Assembly: GCF_013911645.1 (NCBI RefSeq)
Contig: NZ_JACESV010000002.1
Coordinates: 62,001 to 126,000, forward strand
Origin: Allomuricauda sp.
Lineage (GTDB): Bacteria; Bacteroidota; Bacteroidia; Flavobacteriales; Flavobacteriaceae
Direction of reading: 5' to 3'
DNA length: 64,000 bases
The notes below the pieces were generated by a model. It made no database searches. It had not been told where the DNA came from and was given only the letters and a program-made list of their open reading frames with translations. The translations under genes and the position numbers were made by a program. Below, in pieces: positions 27,845-37,900 of the stretch. How positions within the stretch are numbered: position 1 is the stretch's first letter; every line of letters starts with the position of its first letter.

Positions 27845-30004
27845 CTATAGATTTTCCTTAACGAAGCTGGTCATTTTGGTATACAGGTGCAATCGGGTAT
27901 TGCCACCATAAATACCGTGGTTTTTATCGGGGTAAATGGCCCAATCGAACTGTTTGTTGGCCTGCACCAATGCTTCGATCATCCGCATGGTGTTCTGCAC
28001 ATGCACATTGTCGTCTCCCGAGCCATGCACCAATAAATAGTTGCCTTTCAACAATTCTGGGTAGTTGAACGGTGAGTTATCATCATAACCCGTTGGATTT
28101 TCTTGTGGCGTCTGCATGTAACGTTCGGTGTAAATGGTGTCATAAAAACGCCAAGAGGTCACGGGTGCCACGGCAATGGCCATTTCAAAGGTGTCGTTGC
28201 CTTTTAGCAAACAGTTGGTGGACATAAAACCACCGTAGCTCCATCCCCATATTCCTGTTCTGTTTTCATCAATATAAGAGCGTTCGCTCAATTTTTGGGC
28301 TGCGGCAATCTGGTCCTCCACCTCATATTTTCCCAACTTTTTTTGGGTCAATTTTTTAAAATCGCGCCCCTTTAAACCTGTTCCCCTTCCATCTACACAG
28401 GCCACAATATAGCCTTGAGATGCTAAAAGTTGGTGCCAGTAATCGTTGCTCCCCATCCAAGAATTGGAAACTTGTTGTGATCCCGGGCCGCTATATTGGA
28501 ACATGAACAACGGATATTTTTTATTGGGGTCAAAATCCGCAGGTTTGATCATATACATATTTAGGTCGTACCCGTTTATGTTTATGGTGGAAAACTCTTT
28601 GGGGGCAACCTCATACCCTTCCAATTTGTTCAGCAAAGCTGAATTGTCCTTGATTTCCTTAAGCAGTTTACCATCAGATGCTTTGTGCAAGGTAAATCTG
28701 TATGGTGTGGTCGCACTGGAATAGGTATTGATGTAGTAGGTGAAATCACTGCTGAAAGCCGCTGAGTTTGTCCCCTCATCTGTGGAAAGTGCCTTTTTAC
28801 GTTTTCCTTTGGTGGAAATGCTATACACTCCCCTGTTGATGGAACCGTTTTCTACGGACTGATAAAAAATACGGTCATGCTTTTCATCATAGCCATAGTA
28901 ACGGGTCACTTCCCACGGGCCTTCGGTTATTTGATTTTTTAGCTTGCCATCTCTTCCGTATAGATAGAGGTGATTGAAACCATCCGCCTCGCTTGTCCAG
29001 ATAAAACTGTCATCATCCAAAAAAGTTAGGTCATCGTCAATATCCACGTAGGCATCGTCCGTTTCTTTCAATAAAATGGATACTGAATTATCTTCTGCAT
29101 TTACAGCATAGAGTTTCAAATCGTTCTGGTGCCTGTTCAAAGTTTGAACGCTCAAATCGTTTGGATTGTGCATCCATTTGATTCTTGGAATATAGTATGG
29201 GTCATTCAAATCAACATCCGAAATATTGCCTGAAGCCACATCGTACAAATGCAACGTAACTATGGAATTCTTCTCCCCTGCTTTGGGGTATTTAAATTCA
29301 TGTTGGTAAGGGTATAGCCCTTTTCCGTATACATCCATCGAAAAATGTGGCACTTCTGTTTCATCAAATCTAAGAAATGCGATTTTGGTTCCGTTGCTGT
29401 TCCATTCAAAGGCGCGAACAAAGGCGAATTCCTCTTCGTACACCCAATCCGTCACTCCGTTAATAATGGTACCCTTGCTGCCATCAGTGGTAACTTGTTT
29501 GATGGTTCCGGACTTCAAATCCAAAACATAAATGTTGTTATCCAGCACATAAGCCACTTGGCTGCCATCGGGAGAAAGTGTGGGTTCTTGTATTTTGGTC
29601 TCGGAGATTTTTGTCAATTCTTTTGATGCAATATCATATACGTAATAGATGCCCAAACGGGAGCGCCTAAAAATAGGTTCCACTTCTGTGGCCAAGAGTA
29701 CTTTGGATTCATCATCGCTAAAGGTGTAGGATGAAAAATAAGGAATGGCATCGGAAGATGCCACAATGGTTTCCATTTTTTCCAAGGTTTCGTAATCATA
29801 TTTGTCCAAACTACTGGAACGCGGTGATTGTTCGGTGTTTAAAATGGTGTACTGTGTTCCGTTGTCCATGGACCGAAGGACGTCCATGTGTTCCGTCCTG
29901 AATTCTCCTCCCCAAATCTCTTCAAGGGTTATCTTTTTCTTTTGTGCCGTGGTAAAAGTCAAAACTCCCAGAAGTAATAGGAATAGAAAAGACTGTTTGT
30001 TCAT
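27845..30004 (-). CDS. S9 family dipeptidyl peptidase (DPP-IV-like), exported
   Basis: 719 residues from the ATG at 30004 (MNKQSFLFLLLLGVLTFTTA is the signal); the frame is open to 30043, but that would bury the signal. The N-terminal half is a beta-propeller with repeated SPDGSQVAYV-like blades. The C-terminal alpha/beta hydrolase has the nucleophile in GWSYGGF, Asp in GSGDDNVHVQN and His in DKNHGIYGG. It cleaves dipeptides, often after proline, from exported peptides. The downstream POT transporter fits uptake of the products. Confidence 0.94.
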   Translation of the reverse strand: MNKQSFLFLLLLGVLTFTTAQKKKITLEEIWGGEFRTEHMDVLRSMDNGTQYTILNTEQSPRSSSLDKYDYETLEKMETIVASSDAIPYFSSYTFSDDESKVLLATEVEPIFRRSRLGIYYVYDIASKELTKISETKIQEPTLSPDGSQVAYVLDNNIYVLDLKSGTIKQVTTDGSKGTIINGVTDWVYEEEFAFVRAFEWNSNGTKIAFLRFDETEVPHFSMDVYGKGLYPYQHEFKYPKAGEKNSIVTLHLYDVASGNISDVDLNDPYYIPRIKWMHNPNDLSVQTLNRHQNDLKLYAVNAEDNSVSILLKETDDAYVDIDDDLTFLDDDSFIWTSEADGFNHLYLYGRDGKLKNQITEGPWEVTRYYGYDEKHDRIFYQSVENGSINRGVYSISTKGKRKKALSTDEGTNSAAFSSDFTYYINTYSSATTPYRFTLHKASDGKLLKEIKDNSALLNKLEGYEVAPKEFSTININGYDLNMYMIKPADFDPNKKYPLFMFQYSGPGSQQVSNSWMGSNDYWHQLLASQGYIVACVDGRGTGLKGRDFKKLTQKKLGKYEVEDQIAAAQKLSERSYIDENRTGIWGWSYGGFMSTNCLLKGNDTFEMAIAVAPVTSWRFYDTIYTERYMQTPQENPTGYDDNSPFNYPELLKGNYLLVHGSGDDNVHVQNTMRMIEALVQANKQFDWAIYPDKNHGIYGGNTRLHLYTKMTSFVKENL

Positions 30005-30058
30005 GAAGTAAAAAAATTGATTAAATATTCTCTTAAATGTCAAAAAAGCGTTTTTGTC

Positions 30059-30140
30059 ATCTTGAGCCTTTCATCTTTGCTCAAGACAAGCTTTGTCTAA
30101 AGGTTCAACAAAAATGTCTCGACTGCGCTCGACATGACAT
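30059..30140. repeat. REP-like palindromic intergenic element
   Basis: Within the 300-base gap between the peptidase and mvaA lie TCTTGAGC/GCTCAAGA arms and a near-palindrome AGACAAGCTTTGTCT. The core TCGACTGCGCTCGA (30119-30132) follows, flanked by TGTC and GACA. The same 14-base core recurs at 58359-58372. The rest of the gap (30141-30326) holds no gene. Confidence 0.65.
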
Positions 30141-30326
30141 TATTTATTCAAAATGTACCGTTAGAAATGCTTTTTCCAATCGGCACATTTGATTAAAAAC
30201 CCCCAAGTTTACTAATATTTATCGGAAAAATAAATTTTGATGTTGCGTTTGCAACAAATTTTAACCTTTGGAACACCGCTTCGGTTTCAAAATAGATGCA
30301 AGGCTCGTCCAAAAGGTCAATATCCG

Positions 30327-30334
30327 TATATTTG
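30327..30334 (+). promoter_or_regulatory. -7 element of the mevalonate operon
   Basis: TATATTTG is a perfect TAnnTTTG match 19 bases before the mvaA ATG. No clear TTTG lies 19-21 bases upstream. Confidence 0.45.
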
Positions 30335-30353
30335 AAAGCTTTAAGCCAGCTTT

Positions 30354-31667
30354 ATGAACACGCCCGTTGAAGGATTTTCCAAACTATCCAAAGCCGAAAA
30401 GATTGATTGGATTGCCCACAATTGTACCAAAGACCCAGAAAATACTCGACAATTGTTGGAACAATATTGGAACGGTGACCCGAAAGTGCAAAAATTGCAC
30501 GATGAATTTATAGAAAACACCATTTCCAATTACTATTTGCCTTTTGCTATTGCTCCCAATTTTTTGATCAATGGAAATTATTTGGCCATTCCCATGGCTA
30601 TTGAGGAAAGTTCAGTAGTTGCCGCAGCCAGTAAGGCCGCCAAGTTTTGGTTGGAACGCGGAGGTTTTAAAACGGAAATCCTTGGAACGGAAAAAGTGGG
30701 GCAAGTACACTTTATATATAAAGGTGACACCAAAAAACTATCCAAATTTTTCAATTGGGTAAAGCCCGAGCTTCTTAAAAGTGTTTCCTCCATCACCCAA
30801 AGTATGGAAAAACGCGGGGGAGGCATCAACAATATTGAGTTAAGGGATTTGAGCAATAAAATGGAAGGGTACCACCAGCTCCATTGCACGTTTGAGACTT
30901 TGGATGCCATGGGGGCCAACTTCATCAATTCGTGTTTGGAGCAATTTGCCAAAACCCTTAAGGAACAAGCCATTTCTTTTGAAGCTTTTACCGAGGAAGA
31001 AAAGAACATTGAGGTGGTAATGAGCATTTTATCCAATTACGTACCTCATTGTCTGGTAAAGGCAGAAGTAAGTTGTCCAATCTCTGATTTGGGCAATAGT
31101 GATATGCCCGCTGAGCAATTTGCTGAAAAATTTGTACGGGCCGTAAACATTGCCAAGGCGGAGCCGTACAGGGCCGTAACGCACAATAAAGGCATTATGA
31201 ACGGAATTGATGCCGTGGTCTTGGCCACCGGGAACGATTTTAGGGCGGTTGAGGCAGGCGTGCACGCCTATGCCGCTAAAGATGGACAGTATTCCAGCTT
31301 AACGCACGCCAAAATTGAAGATGGTATTTTCAAGTTTTGGATCGAGGTTCCTTTGGCCCTTGGAACAGTAGGGGGTCTGACCACTTTGCATCCTTTGGTA
31401 AAGCTTGCATTGGAAATTCTTCAAAATCCTACCGCAAAAGAATTGATGCAGATCGTGGCCGTAGCCGGATTGGCCCAGAATTTTGCCGCTGTCCGTAGCT
31501 TGGTTACCACAGGTATCCAAAAAGGGCACATGAAAATGCATTTGCTCAACATGCTCAACCAGATGGGCGCCACCGAAAATGAAAAAAAACAACTTGTGGA
31601 ATATTTCAAAAGTCGTACGGTAACGAATGCCTCGGTAAAGGAAGCCTTTGAAAAGATTAAAAAATAA
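30354..31667 (+). CDS. mvaA: Class II hydroxymethylglutaryl-CoA reductase
   Basis: 437 residues. Motifs place it in the class II HMG-CoA reductases: catalytic Glu in PMAIEESSVVAAASKAA, Lys in THNKGIMNGID, Asp in ATGNDFRAVEAG and the flap His in IQKGHMKMHLLN. Although class II enzymes are often labelled degradative, in flavobacteria they supply mevalonate for isoprenoids. The nearby GHMP kinase supports that. The gene opens a run of same-strand genes to 33930. Confidence 0.94.
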   Translation: MNTPVEGFSKLSKAEKIDWIAHNCTKDPENTRQLLEQYWNGDPKVQKLHDEFIENTISNYYLPFAIAPNFLINGNYLAIPMAIEESSVVAAASKAAKFWLERGGFKTEILGTEKVGQVHFIYKGDTKKLSKFFNWVKPELLKSVSSITQSMEKRGGGINNIELRDLSNKMEGYHQLHCTFETLDAMGANFINSCLEQFAKTLKEQAISFEAFTEEEKNIEVVMSILSNYVPHCLVKAEVSCPISDLGNSDMPAEQFAEKFVRAVNIAKAEPYRAVTHNKGIMNGIDAVVLATGNDFRAVEAGVHAYAAKDGQYSSLTHAKIEDGIFKFWIEVPLALGTVGGLTTLHPLVKLALEILQNPTAKELMQIVAVAGLAQNFAAVRSLVTTGIQKGHMKMHLLNMLNQMGATENEKKQLVEYFKSRTVTNASVKEAFEKIKK

Positions 31668-31716
31668 CCATGCCCTTTTTTTGTATCTTTATCTTGGTAC
31701 TATTTAATAGAAAACT

Positions 31717-31941
31717 TTGAAAAATTTGGAAAAATATATTGAGATAAATCCAGCCAAAAGGTTTGGAAGGCCCATTTTAAAGGGAACCAGAATATCAATT
31801 TACGATGTTTTGAACTGGATGGCCAACGGCATGGAGAAATCTGCCATTATTGCAGATTTTCCTGAATTGACAGAACAGCACATCAATGCTTGTCTCGCCT
31901 ATGCTGCCGACCGTGAAAAGAAATTGAATATTGCTTCGTGA
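31717..31941 (+). CDS. DUF433 protein, VapB-like antitoxin
   Basis: 74 residues beginning at a TTG codon; no ATG is available in frame before the conserved KYIEINP. The sequence FGRPILKGTRISIYDVLNWMANGM is the DUF433 signature: a small HTH-type fold found as partner of PIN-like toxins. Its stop overlaps the start of the next gene (GTGA, 31938-31941), the coupling expected for an antitoxin-toxin pair. Confidence 0.85.
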   Translation: MKNLEKYIEINPAKRFGRPILKGTRISIYDVLNWMANGMEKSAIIADFPELTEQHINACLAYAADREKKLNIAS

Positions 31942-32282
31942 AATTACTCTTTGATCAAAACATTTCCTTTCGGCTAATAAAAATAATAGCGCCTATTTTT
32001 CCACAAGCATATTCTGTAAAGGATTTAAATCTGGTAGATTCCTCAGATATTGATATATGGAGATATGCCAAGGACAACCATTTTACTATCGTAACCTTTG
32101 ATGCAGATTTTTTTGACCTAAGTACATTATATGGTAGCCCTCCCAAAATTATTTGGCTCAAAACCGGTAACATGACTACTTCGTTGCTGGCGCAATTGTT
32201 TGAGGAGCACCAAAGTTTAATCAAAGAGTTTATCGAAGACAAAGAGAGTGATTCCCTTTTGCTTTCGCTAAACAATCAATAA
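31938..32282 (+). CDS. DUF5615 PIN-like protein, putative toxin
   Basis: 114 residues from a GTG start. It begins MKLLFDQNIS with the first acidic PIN residue and has IVTFDADFF with the next acidic pair. PIN-like RNases of this type pair with DUF433 antitoxins. The stop codon overlaps the ATG of the GHMP kinase by one base (TAATG), so the pair sits inside the isoprenoid gene run. Whether the protein is an active RNase cannot be judged from the sequence. Confidence 0.82.
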   Translation: MKLLFDQNISFRLIKIIAPIFPQAYSVKDLNLVDSSDIDIWRYAKDNHFTIVTFDADFFDLSTLYGSPPKIIWLKTGNMTTSLLAQLFEEHQSLIKEFIEDKESDSLLLSLNNQ

Positions 32283-33190
32283 TGAAAAAATCATTTTACA
32301 GCAACGGTAAATTACTGCTCTCCGGGGAGTATGCCATTTTGGATGGTGCCTTGGGATTGGCCATGCCCACCAGCTATGGGCAATCACTCCATGTAACTCC
32401 AACAACATCTGGCTTTTTGGAGTGGACCAGTTTGGATGAAAACGATAAAGTTTGGTTCACAGCAAAGTTTGATCTTGCCAATTTAAATGTCGTTTCTACT
32501 TCGGACGAAGCGATGGCCAAGACATTGGCAACCCTTCTTTTGGAAGCCAATGCACAAAATCCATTGCTTTTAACCGATGGTGATGGCTTCCAGATAGAAA
32601 CACACCTTACTTTTCCAAAATCCTGGGGGCTGGGAACATCCTCGACCCTTATTAACAACTTGGCGCAATGGGCTCGGGTTGATGCGTATCAGCTCTTGTG
32701 GAATGCCTTTGGCGGAAGTGGCTACGATATTGCTTGTGCCCAGCACAATTCACCCATAACGTATCAGGTAAAAAATGGAGTGCCCCATGTTGAGGCAATC
32801 AATTTTAATCCCTTTTTCAAGGATTCCCTTTACTTTGTACACCTCAATCAAAAACAGAACAGCAAAGAAGCTATTGCAAAGTACAGGGAGCAACAATTTG
32901 ATAGGCCCCAACTCATAAAAAGTATTTCCAGCATCACCCAAAAATTGATAAATGCACCCACTTTGGCAGGGTTCGAGACATTAATGGAGGAACATGAAGC
33001 TTTGCTTTCCAAGGTTTTGAACATAGAACCCGTAAAGCAACGCCTTTTTCCAGACTATTTTGGAATGGTAAAAAGCCTTGGCGCCTGGGGCGGGGATTTT
33101 GTATTGGCCACCGGTGATGAAAAAACGATTTCCTATTTTAAACACAAAGGGTACGAAACTGTAATTCCTTTTTCCAAAATGATGCTTTAA
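32282..33190 (+). CDS. GYDIA family GHMP kinase
   Basis: 302 residues. The N-terminus (KLLLSGEYAILDGALGLAMP) resembles mevalonate-type kinases. The ATP loop is GLGTSSTLINNLA, and the family's name-giving GGSGYDIACAQ is present. GHMP kinases of this Bacteroidota branch probably phosphorylate a mevalonate-pathway intermediate; the precise substrate is not proven by sequence. The gene is coupled to the toxin-like gene upstream and followed after 11 bases by the lactamase gene. Confidence 0.9.
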   Translation: MKKSFYSNGKLLLSGEYAILDGALGLAMPTSYGQSLHVTPTTSGFLEWTSLDENDKVWFTAKFDLANLNVVSTSDEAMAKTLATLLLEANAQNPLLLTDGDGFQIETHLTFPKSWGLGTSSTLINNLAQWARVDAYQLLWNAFGGSGYDIACAQHNSPITYQVKNGVPHVEAINFNPFFKDSLYFVHLNQKQNSKEAIAKYREQQFDRPQLIKSISSITQKLINAPTLAGFETLMEEHEALLSKVLNIEPVKQRLFPDYFGMVKSLGAWGGDFVLATGDEKTISYFKHKGYETVIPFSKMML

Positions 33191-33201
33191 CTATCTCCCA
33201 C

Positions 33202-33930
33202 ATGCAAAAAAAACTATTTTCTTTACTGATCGTCCTTCTTGTTATTTCATGCAAAACAAAAGAAAAACAAATGGCCTACAAAACGGATTCTTTAGAGATA
33301 GGGGCGCTTACGGAGCATGCGTACCAGCACACCTCTTTTCTAGAAACCGAGAGTTTTGGCAAGGTAGCCTGCAATGGTATGATTGTGGTGAATAATGGGG
33401 AGGCCATTGTATTTGACACTCCCACCAACAACATGGTTTCCAAGGAACTCATTGAATGGTTGGACACACAGGATATTACAGTAAGAGCTGTTGTTGCCAC
33501 CCATTTTCATGATGATTGTGTTGGTGGCTTAAAAACCTTTCATGAAAGGGACATTCCATCGTATGCACACCAAGAAACCATAAGGCTCCTTGCTGGAAAA
33601 GAAACGGAGGTTCCACAAAACGGATTCACCGATTTTACAGAGTTACGAGTGGGAAACAAAAAAGTAGTTCTCGATTTTATGGGTGCAGGACATACCAACG
33701 ATAATATTATTGGATATTTCCCAAGTGATAGGATTATGTTTGGTGGCTGCCTAATTAAATCCGTCGGTGCCGGAAAAGGAAATTTGGAAGATGCAAATGT
33801 TATGGAGTGGCCCAAAACAGTTTCCAAAATAAAGTCCAAATATCCCAATACCTACATCATTGTTCCCGGTCATGGAAATTATGGGGATGGTGGGCTCCTT
33901 GATTATACAATTGCATTATTTAAGAGTTGA
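33202..33930 (+). CDS. Subclass B1 metallo-beta-lactamase, lipoprotein
   Basis: 242 residues. A lipoprotein signal ends at Cys17 (LLVISCKTK). All zinc ligands of subclass B1 are present: His101, His103 and Asp105 in ATHFHDDCVGG, His164 in GAGHTNDN, Cys183 in FGGCLIKS and His224 in VPGHGNYG. The B1 substrate-binding Lys (Lys186) and the NLEDANVMEWPKTVSKIKSKY tract are also typical. Hydrolysis of carbapenems and other beta-lactams is the expected activity. It is chromosomal, behind mevalonate genes and with no mobile element next to it, so it looks intrinsic rather than recently acquired. Confidence 0.88.
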   Translation: MQKKLFSLLIVLLVISCKTKEKQMAYKTDSLEIGALTEHAYQHTSFLETESFGKVACNGMIVVNNGEAIVFDTPTNNMVSKELIEWLDTQDITVRAVVATHFHDDCVGGLKTFHERDIPSYAHQETIRLLAGKETEVPQNGFTDFTELRVGNKKVVLDFMGAGHTNDNIIGYFPSDRIMFGGCLIKSVGAGKGNLEDANVMEWPKTVSKIKSKYPNTYIIVPGHGNYGDGGLLDYTIALFKS

Positions 33931-34043
33931 TTTTTGTTCCTGTATCAATTCAGGCCATGCATCCATTAATCCATTTGGGGCATCCGTCAATTAACCCCTA
34001 CGTCAAACCTCTCTTTTTTGCAACTTAAAGCCAGAAGACAAAA

Positions 34044-34700
34044 ATGATAGCTATGTCGTTCTGGGAAAATACACTATTGTTCGCTAAGGATAAAGTGAGC
34101 TTTTTAACAAGAAGGCTCCTTTTCCTCTTTATTTTTCTGTTTTTATACACTGTTTTTTTAACCATTTACAGTTGGACCACCTCAATTGATGATTTTAAGC
34201 TACTGAACATTTATGCACAGCTTGTTCCATTGCTGTTTTATGTAATCATTATTCACATTTTGATTAAAAACCAGAAAACTTTGAACAGAAGGCCTCATCA
34301 ATTGACTCCTTTGGATAAAAAGGACAAATATGAAAAAACAGGCCTTTCCGAAGCATTTTCAATAGAGTTGAAAAACAAATTGGAACATTTAATGGATAAG
34401 CAAAAACTCTATCTAAACCACGAACTCCGACTCGATGATATTGCAGAATTATTAAACATTTCGAGACACCATGCCTCGCAAGTGATCAACGAAAATTTTA
34501 ACATGAGCTTCTATGAATTTATAAATGCCTATAGAATTGAAGAAGCTAAAAACAAATTATGCTCAGGTTTTGAAAATTCTTCCGAATCCATTTCGGATAT
34601 AGCCTACCAATGTGGATTCAACAATCGGGTTTCGTTTTACAAAGCCTTTAAAAAGATAACCCATATCACCCCAAAAGAGTTTATCCAAAAGGCCGCATAA
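34044..34700 (+). CDS. Membrane-anchored AraC-type regulator
   Basis: 218 residues; an ATG three codons later (34053) is an alternative start. Two hydrophobic helices (LLFLFIFLFLYTVFLTIY and LVPLLFYVIIIHILI) are followed by a cytoplasmic linker and a C-terminal AraC HTH pair (LDDIAELLNISRHHASQVIN and ISDIAYQCGFNNRVSFYKAF). No sensor domain is seen between the helices beyond about 20 residues. It lies directly upstream of the SusC/SusD genes on the same strand and is their likely regulator. Confidence 0.85.
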   Translation: MIAMSFWENTLLFAKDKVSFLTRRLLFLFIFLFLYTVFLTIYSWTTSIDDFKLLNIYAQLVPLLFYVIIIHILIKNQKTLNRRPHQLTPLDKKDKYEKTGLSEAFSIELKNKLEHLMDKQKLYLNHELRLDDIAELLNISRHHASQVINENFNMSFYEFINAYRIEEAKNKLCSGFENSSESISDIAYQCGFNNRVSFYKAFKKITHITPKEFIQKAA

Positions 34701-34947
34701 CCAAACAAAAGCCTGTGATTGTAAATGTTAATCTTGTTCGGCAAATGCGTAAAGGTTAATAAGCGCTTACAACCTGCACGATCACTTTCATTTTTTTTGT
34801 GCTGCAATCCACAAGGTGGAGGCTCTAAGTCTTACTTCTTACCGAATTTTTAGTTTTCATTGTTTCGGAAGATTTTTTGAATTAGCCTACAAACAAGATT
34901 TACCCTCCCCTTGCCTGGATGCAATAACTAACTCTAAATTAATTTTT

Positions 34948-37900
34948 ATGATAATGAAAAATTATTGGATGATGCTAGTGTTTTTTCTCTCTGTTTTTAC
35001 AGGAGCACTCGCACAAGAAAAGAATGTTTCTGGTACCGTTACCGGCCAAGACGGATTACCTCTTCCAGGCGTGTCGATAATAGTTGTTGGCACAACTAAT
35101 GGCACACAAACAGATTTTGATGGAAATTATTCCATTACGGCAAATACGGGGCAGGTGCTTCGTTTTAGCTACATTGGTCAAAAAACAGTGGAAAGAACCA
35201 TAGGAGCTTCTTCCACCATCAATGTACAAATGGAAGAAGATGCCCAGGCCTTGGAAGAGGTGGTTGTTACGGCGTTGGGTGTTGAAAGGGATCCAAAATC
35301 TTTGGCATATTCCGCCCCGAAGGTCGGTTCAGAAGAATTGACTTCAGCACAGAACAACAATGCAATTTCTGCACTTTCGGGTAAAGTTGCAGGATTAAAA
35401 ATCAATTCGCCTTCAGGAAACTTAGACGGTTCCCAACGAATATTGATCAGGGGAACCAACTCCATTACTGGGGAAAACCAGCCCCTTTTCGTTATTGACG
35501 GTATTCCTATGGACAACTCAAACTTTAATACTACCAATGCCCAAAGAGGCGCAGGTGGCGTTGACTTTGGTAGCACCATTAATGATATTGACCCAAACAG
35601 CATTGAAAGTGTAACTGTTTTAAAGGGAGCTGCTGCTGCACTTTACGGATCCCGAGCCTCAAATGGCGTAGTGCTCATCACTACAAAAAGCGGCAAATCT
35701 TCCAAAAGGTTAGGAGTCACCATCAACACTTCTGTTGCAATGTCGCAAGTTGCCGTACTTCCTGATCTACAAAGAGAATATGGTGGCGGTTCGATTGTAG
35801 CTGATGATGAGGGTGGAGTTAATGGGTTTGAAACCGTAAATATCAATGGGACCCAATATCTAATTCCACAATACGCTGTCGATGAGAGTTGGGGGCCTAA
35901 GTACGACCCTAACGTAATGGTTTTACATTGGGATGCATTTGATCAAAATAGTTTTCCTGAAGACTATCTCAAACCCAGACCTTGGGTTGCACCAGCTAAC
36001 GATGTTGATAGTTTCTTTAACACGGGAGTTTCTATAAACAACAATGTAACAGTTACAACAGGAGGAGAAAAAGGAAGTGCTTTGATGTCTGTCGGTAACC
36101 AAAATACCACTGGCATCCTTCCTGGTTCAGAAATTAAAAAACATTTCATAAGGTTGAACCTCAAGCAACAACTGTCTGAAAAATGGTTGTTCACCAGTAA
36201 TTTAAATTATGTCAATTCCAAAGGAATTAGACCTACAATAGGTTATGATGACAACAGTGTTACCCAGAAGTTTTTCCAATGGGGACAAAGACAATTGGAT
36301 TTTGATAGATTAAGAAACTATAAAAATGATGATGGCAGTCAAAGAACTTGGAACCGAATAGCCTGGAATGACCCCACTCCCAATTATTCTGACAATCCTT
36401 ATTGGACCGCCTTTGAGAATTATCCAACAGATACACGCTCTAGAATCTATGGCGCGGCCAGCCTCAATTATATGATCAGCGATAACCTAGGAGCCAAACT
36501 ATCTGTCTATGGAGATACATACAACTTTAGGAATACCGAACAAAAAGCGATTGGCTCCCAAGCACAGTCTTCATATTTGGAAAGAACCTACGATTTTCAA
36601 GAGTACAACTACGAGTTTACTCTTAATTATAATAAAGACCTCAGCGATAATTTTGGGATTACCGCCATGCTAGGTGCCAACCAAAGAGATTATCAATTAG
36701 ATTACAGGGCAATTGCCACAACAGGAGGTTTGGCTCTTCCAGGTATTTTTAATATCAATAATGGTAACGGCCCCCTTGATAAAGCCACAGACACAGAACT
36801 GAAAAAGGTGAACAGTTTATTCGGTAGCCTTAACTTGGCTGTGGCAGACCAAATCTTCCTTGATATAACTGCTAGAAATGACTGGTCATCTACATTGCCC
36901 AATGACAACAATTCATATTTCTACCCATCGGCAGCTTTGGCCTGGGTTTTTTCCGAAACCTTCGCAAAAGATTCCAATTGGTTCAACTATGGTAAACTAA
37001 GAGCTGGTTGGGCACAAGTAGGTAACGACGCCAACCCTTATGCAGCTTCCAGTACTTTATCGGTACTAAACCCTTTCAATGGTGAAGGTAGGGCCACTGC
37101 CCCAAGTACTTTGCAAAATGTGAATCTTAAAAATGAGATAACAGAAACTTGGGAGGTAGGTGCTGAACTTAGCTTTCTTAAAAATAGATTGAATCTAGAT
37201 GTAACTTACTATAACAACTCGACAACAGACCAGATTATTCCCGTAGACCTATCACTCAGCACAGGATATGCCGCACAATGGATCAATGCGGGAGAGATGA
37301 CCAACAAGGGAATTGAAGTTCAATTGGGAGTAAAACCTATTAGTTCTGAAGATTTTTCCTGGGAATTCAATATCAACTATGCAAAAAATGAAAATGAACT
37401 GGTAAAATTGATAGAGGGATTGGAATCCGTTAATCTAACCAACGCCCCATTTAGAGCCCAATTGGTAGCAACCGAAGGACAGTCTTATGGTGTTATCATG
37501 GGTACGGATTTTATTTATGATGATGCAGGCAATAAAGTAATAACAGATAGTGGTGCTTATGCAGCCACTCAAGATTTGGTTCCTTTAGGCTCTGTTCTGC
37601 CCGATTATACAGGTGGATTACGAAATACGTTCCGTTTTAAAAATGTTGACTTGAGTTTCTTGTTGGAAATGAGCAAAGGAGGCAAATACTTTTCTACTAC
37701 CCACCAATGGGGGATGTACTCTGGAATGTTGCAAGAAACGGTAGACAACAATATACGAGAAGAGGGTATAGTACTCGATGGCGTTACTGGAACTATTACT
37801 TACGATGAAGACGGAAATTATACCGTTACTGATACTGCTGTAAACACAACCAGTATTTCCGGCCAAGCTTATGGGCAACTTCACTACGGTGGTTTTGGTA

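Noticed and set aside
34816-34947. 44 extra residues before the SusC signal peptide
   Set aside because: They start at GTG, are unrelated to export signals, and would bury the signal peptide.
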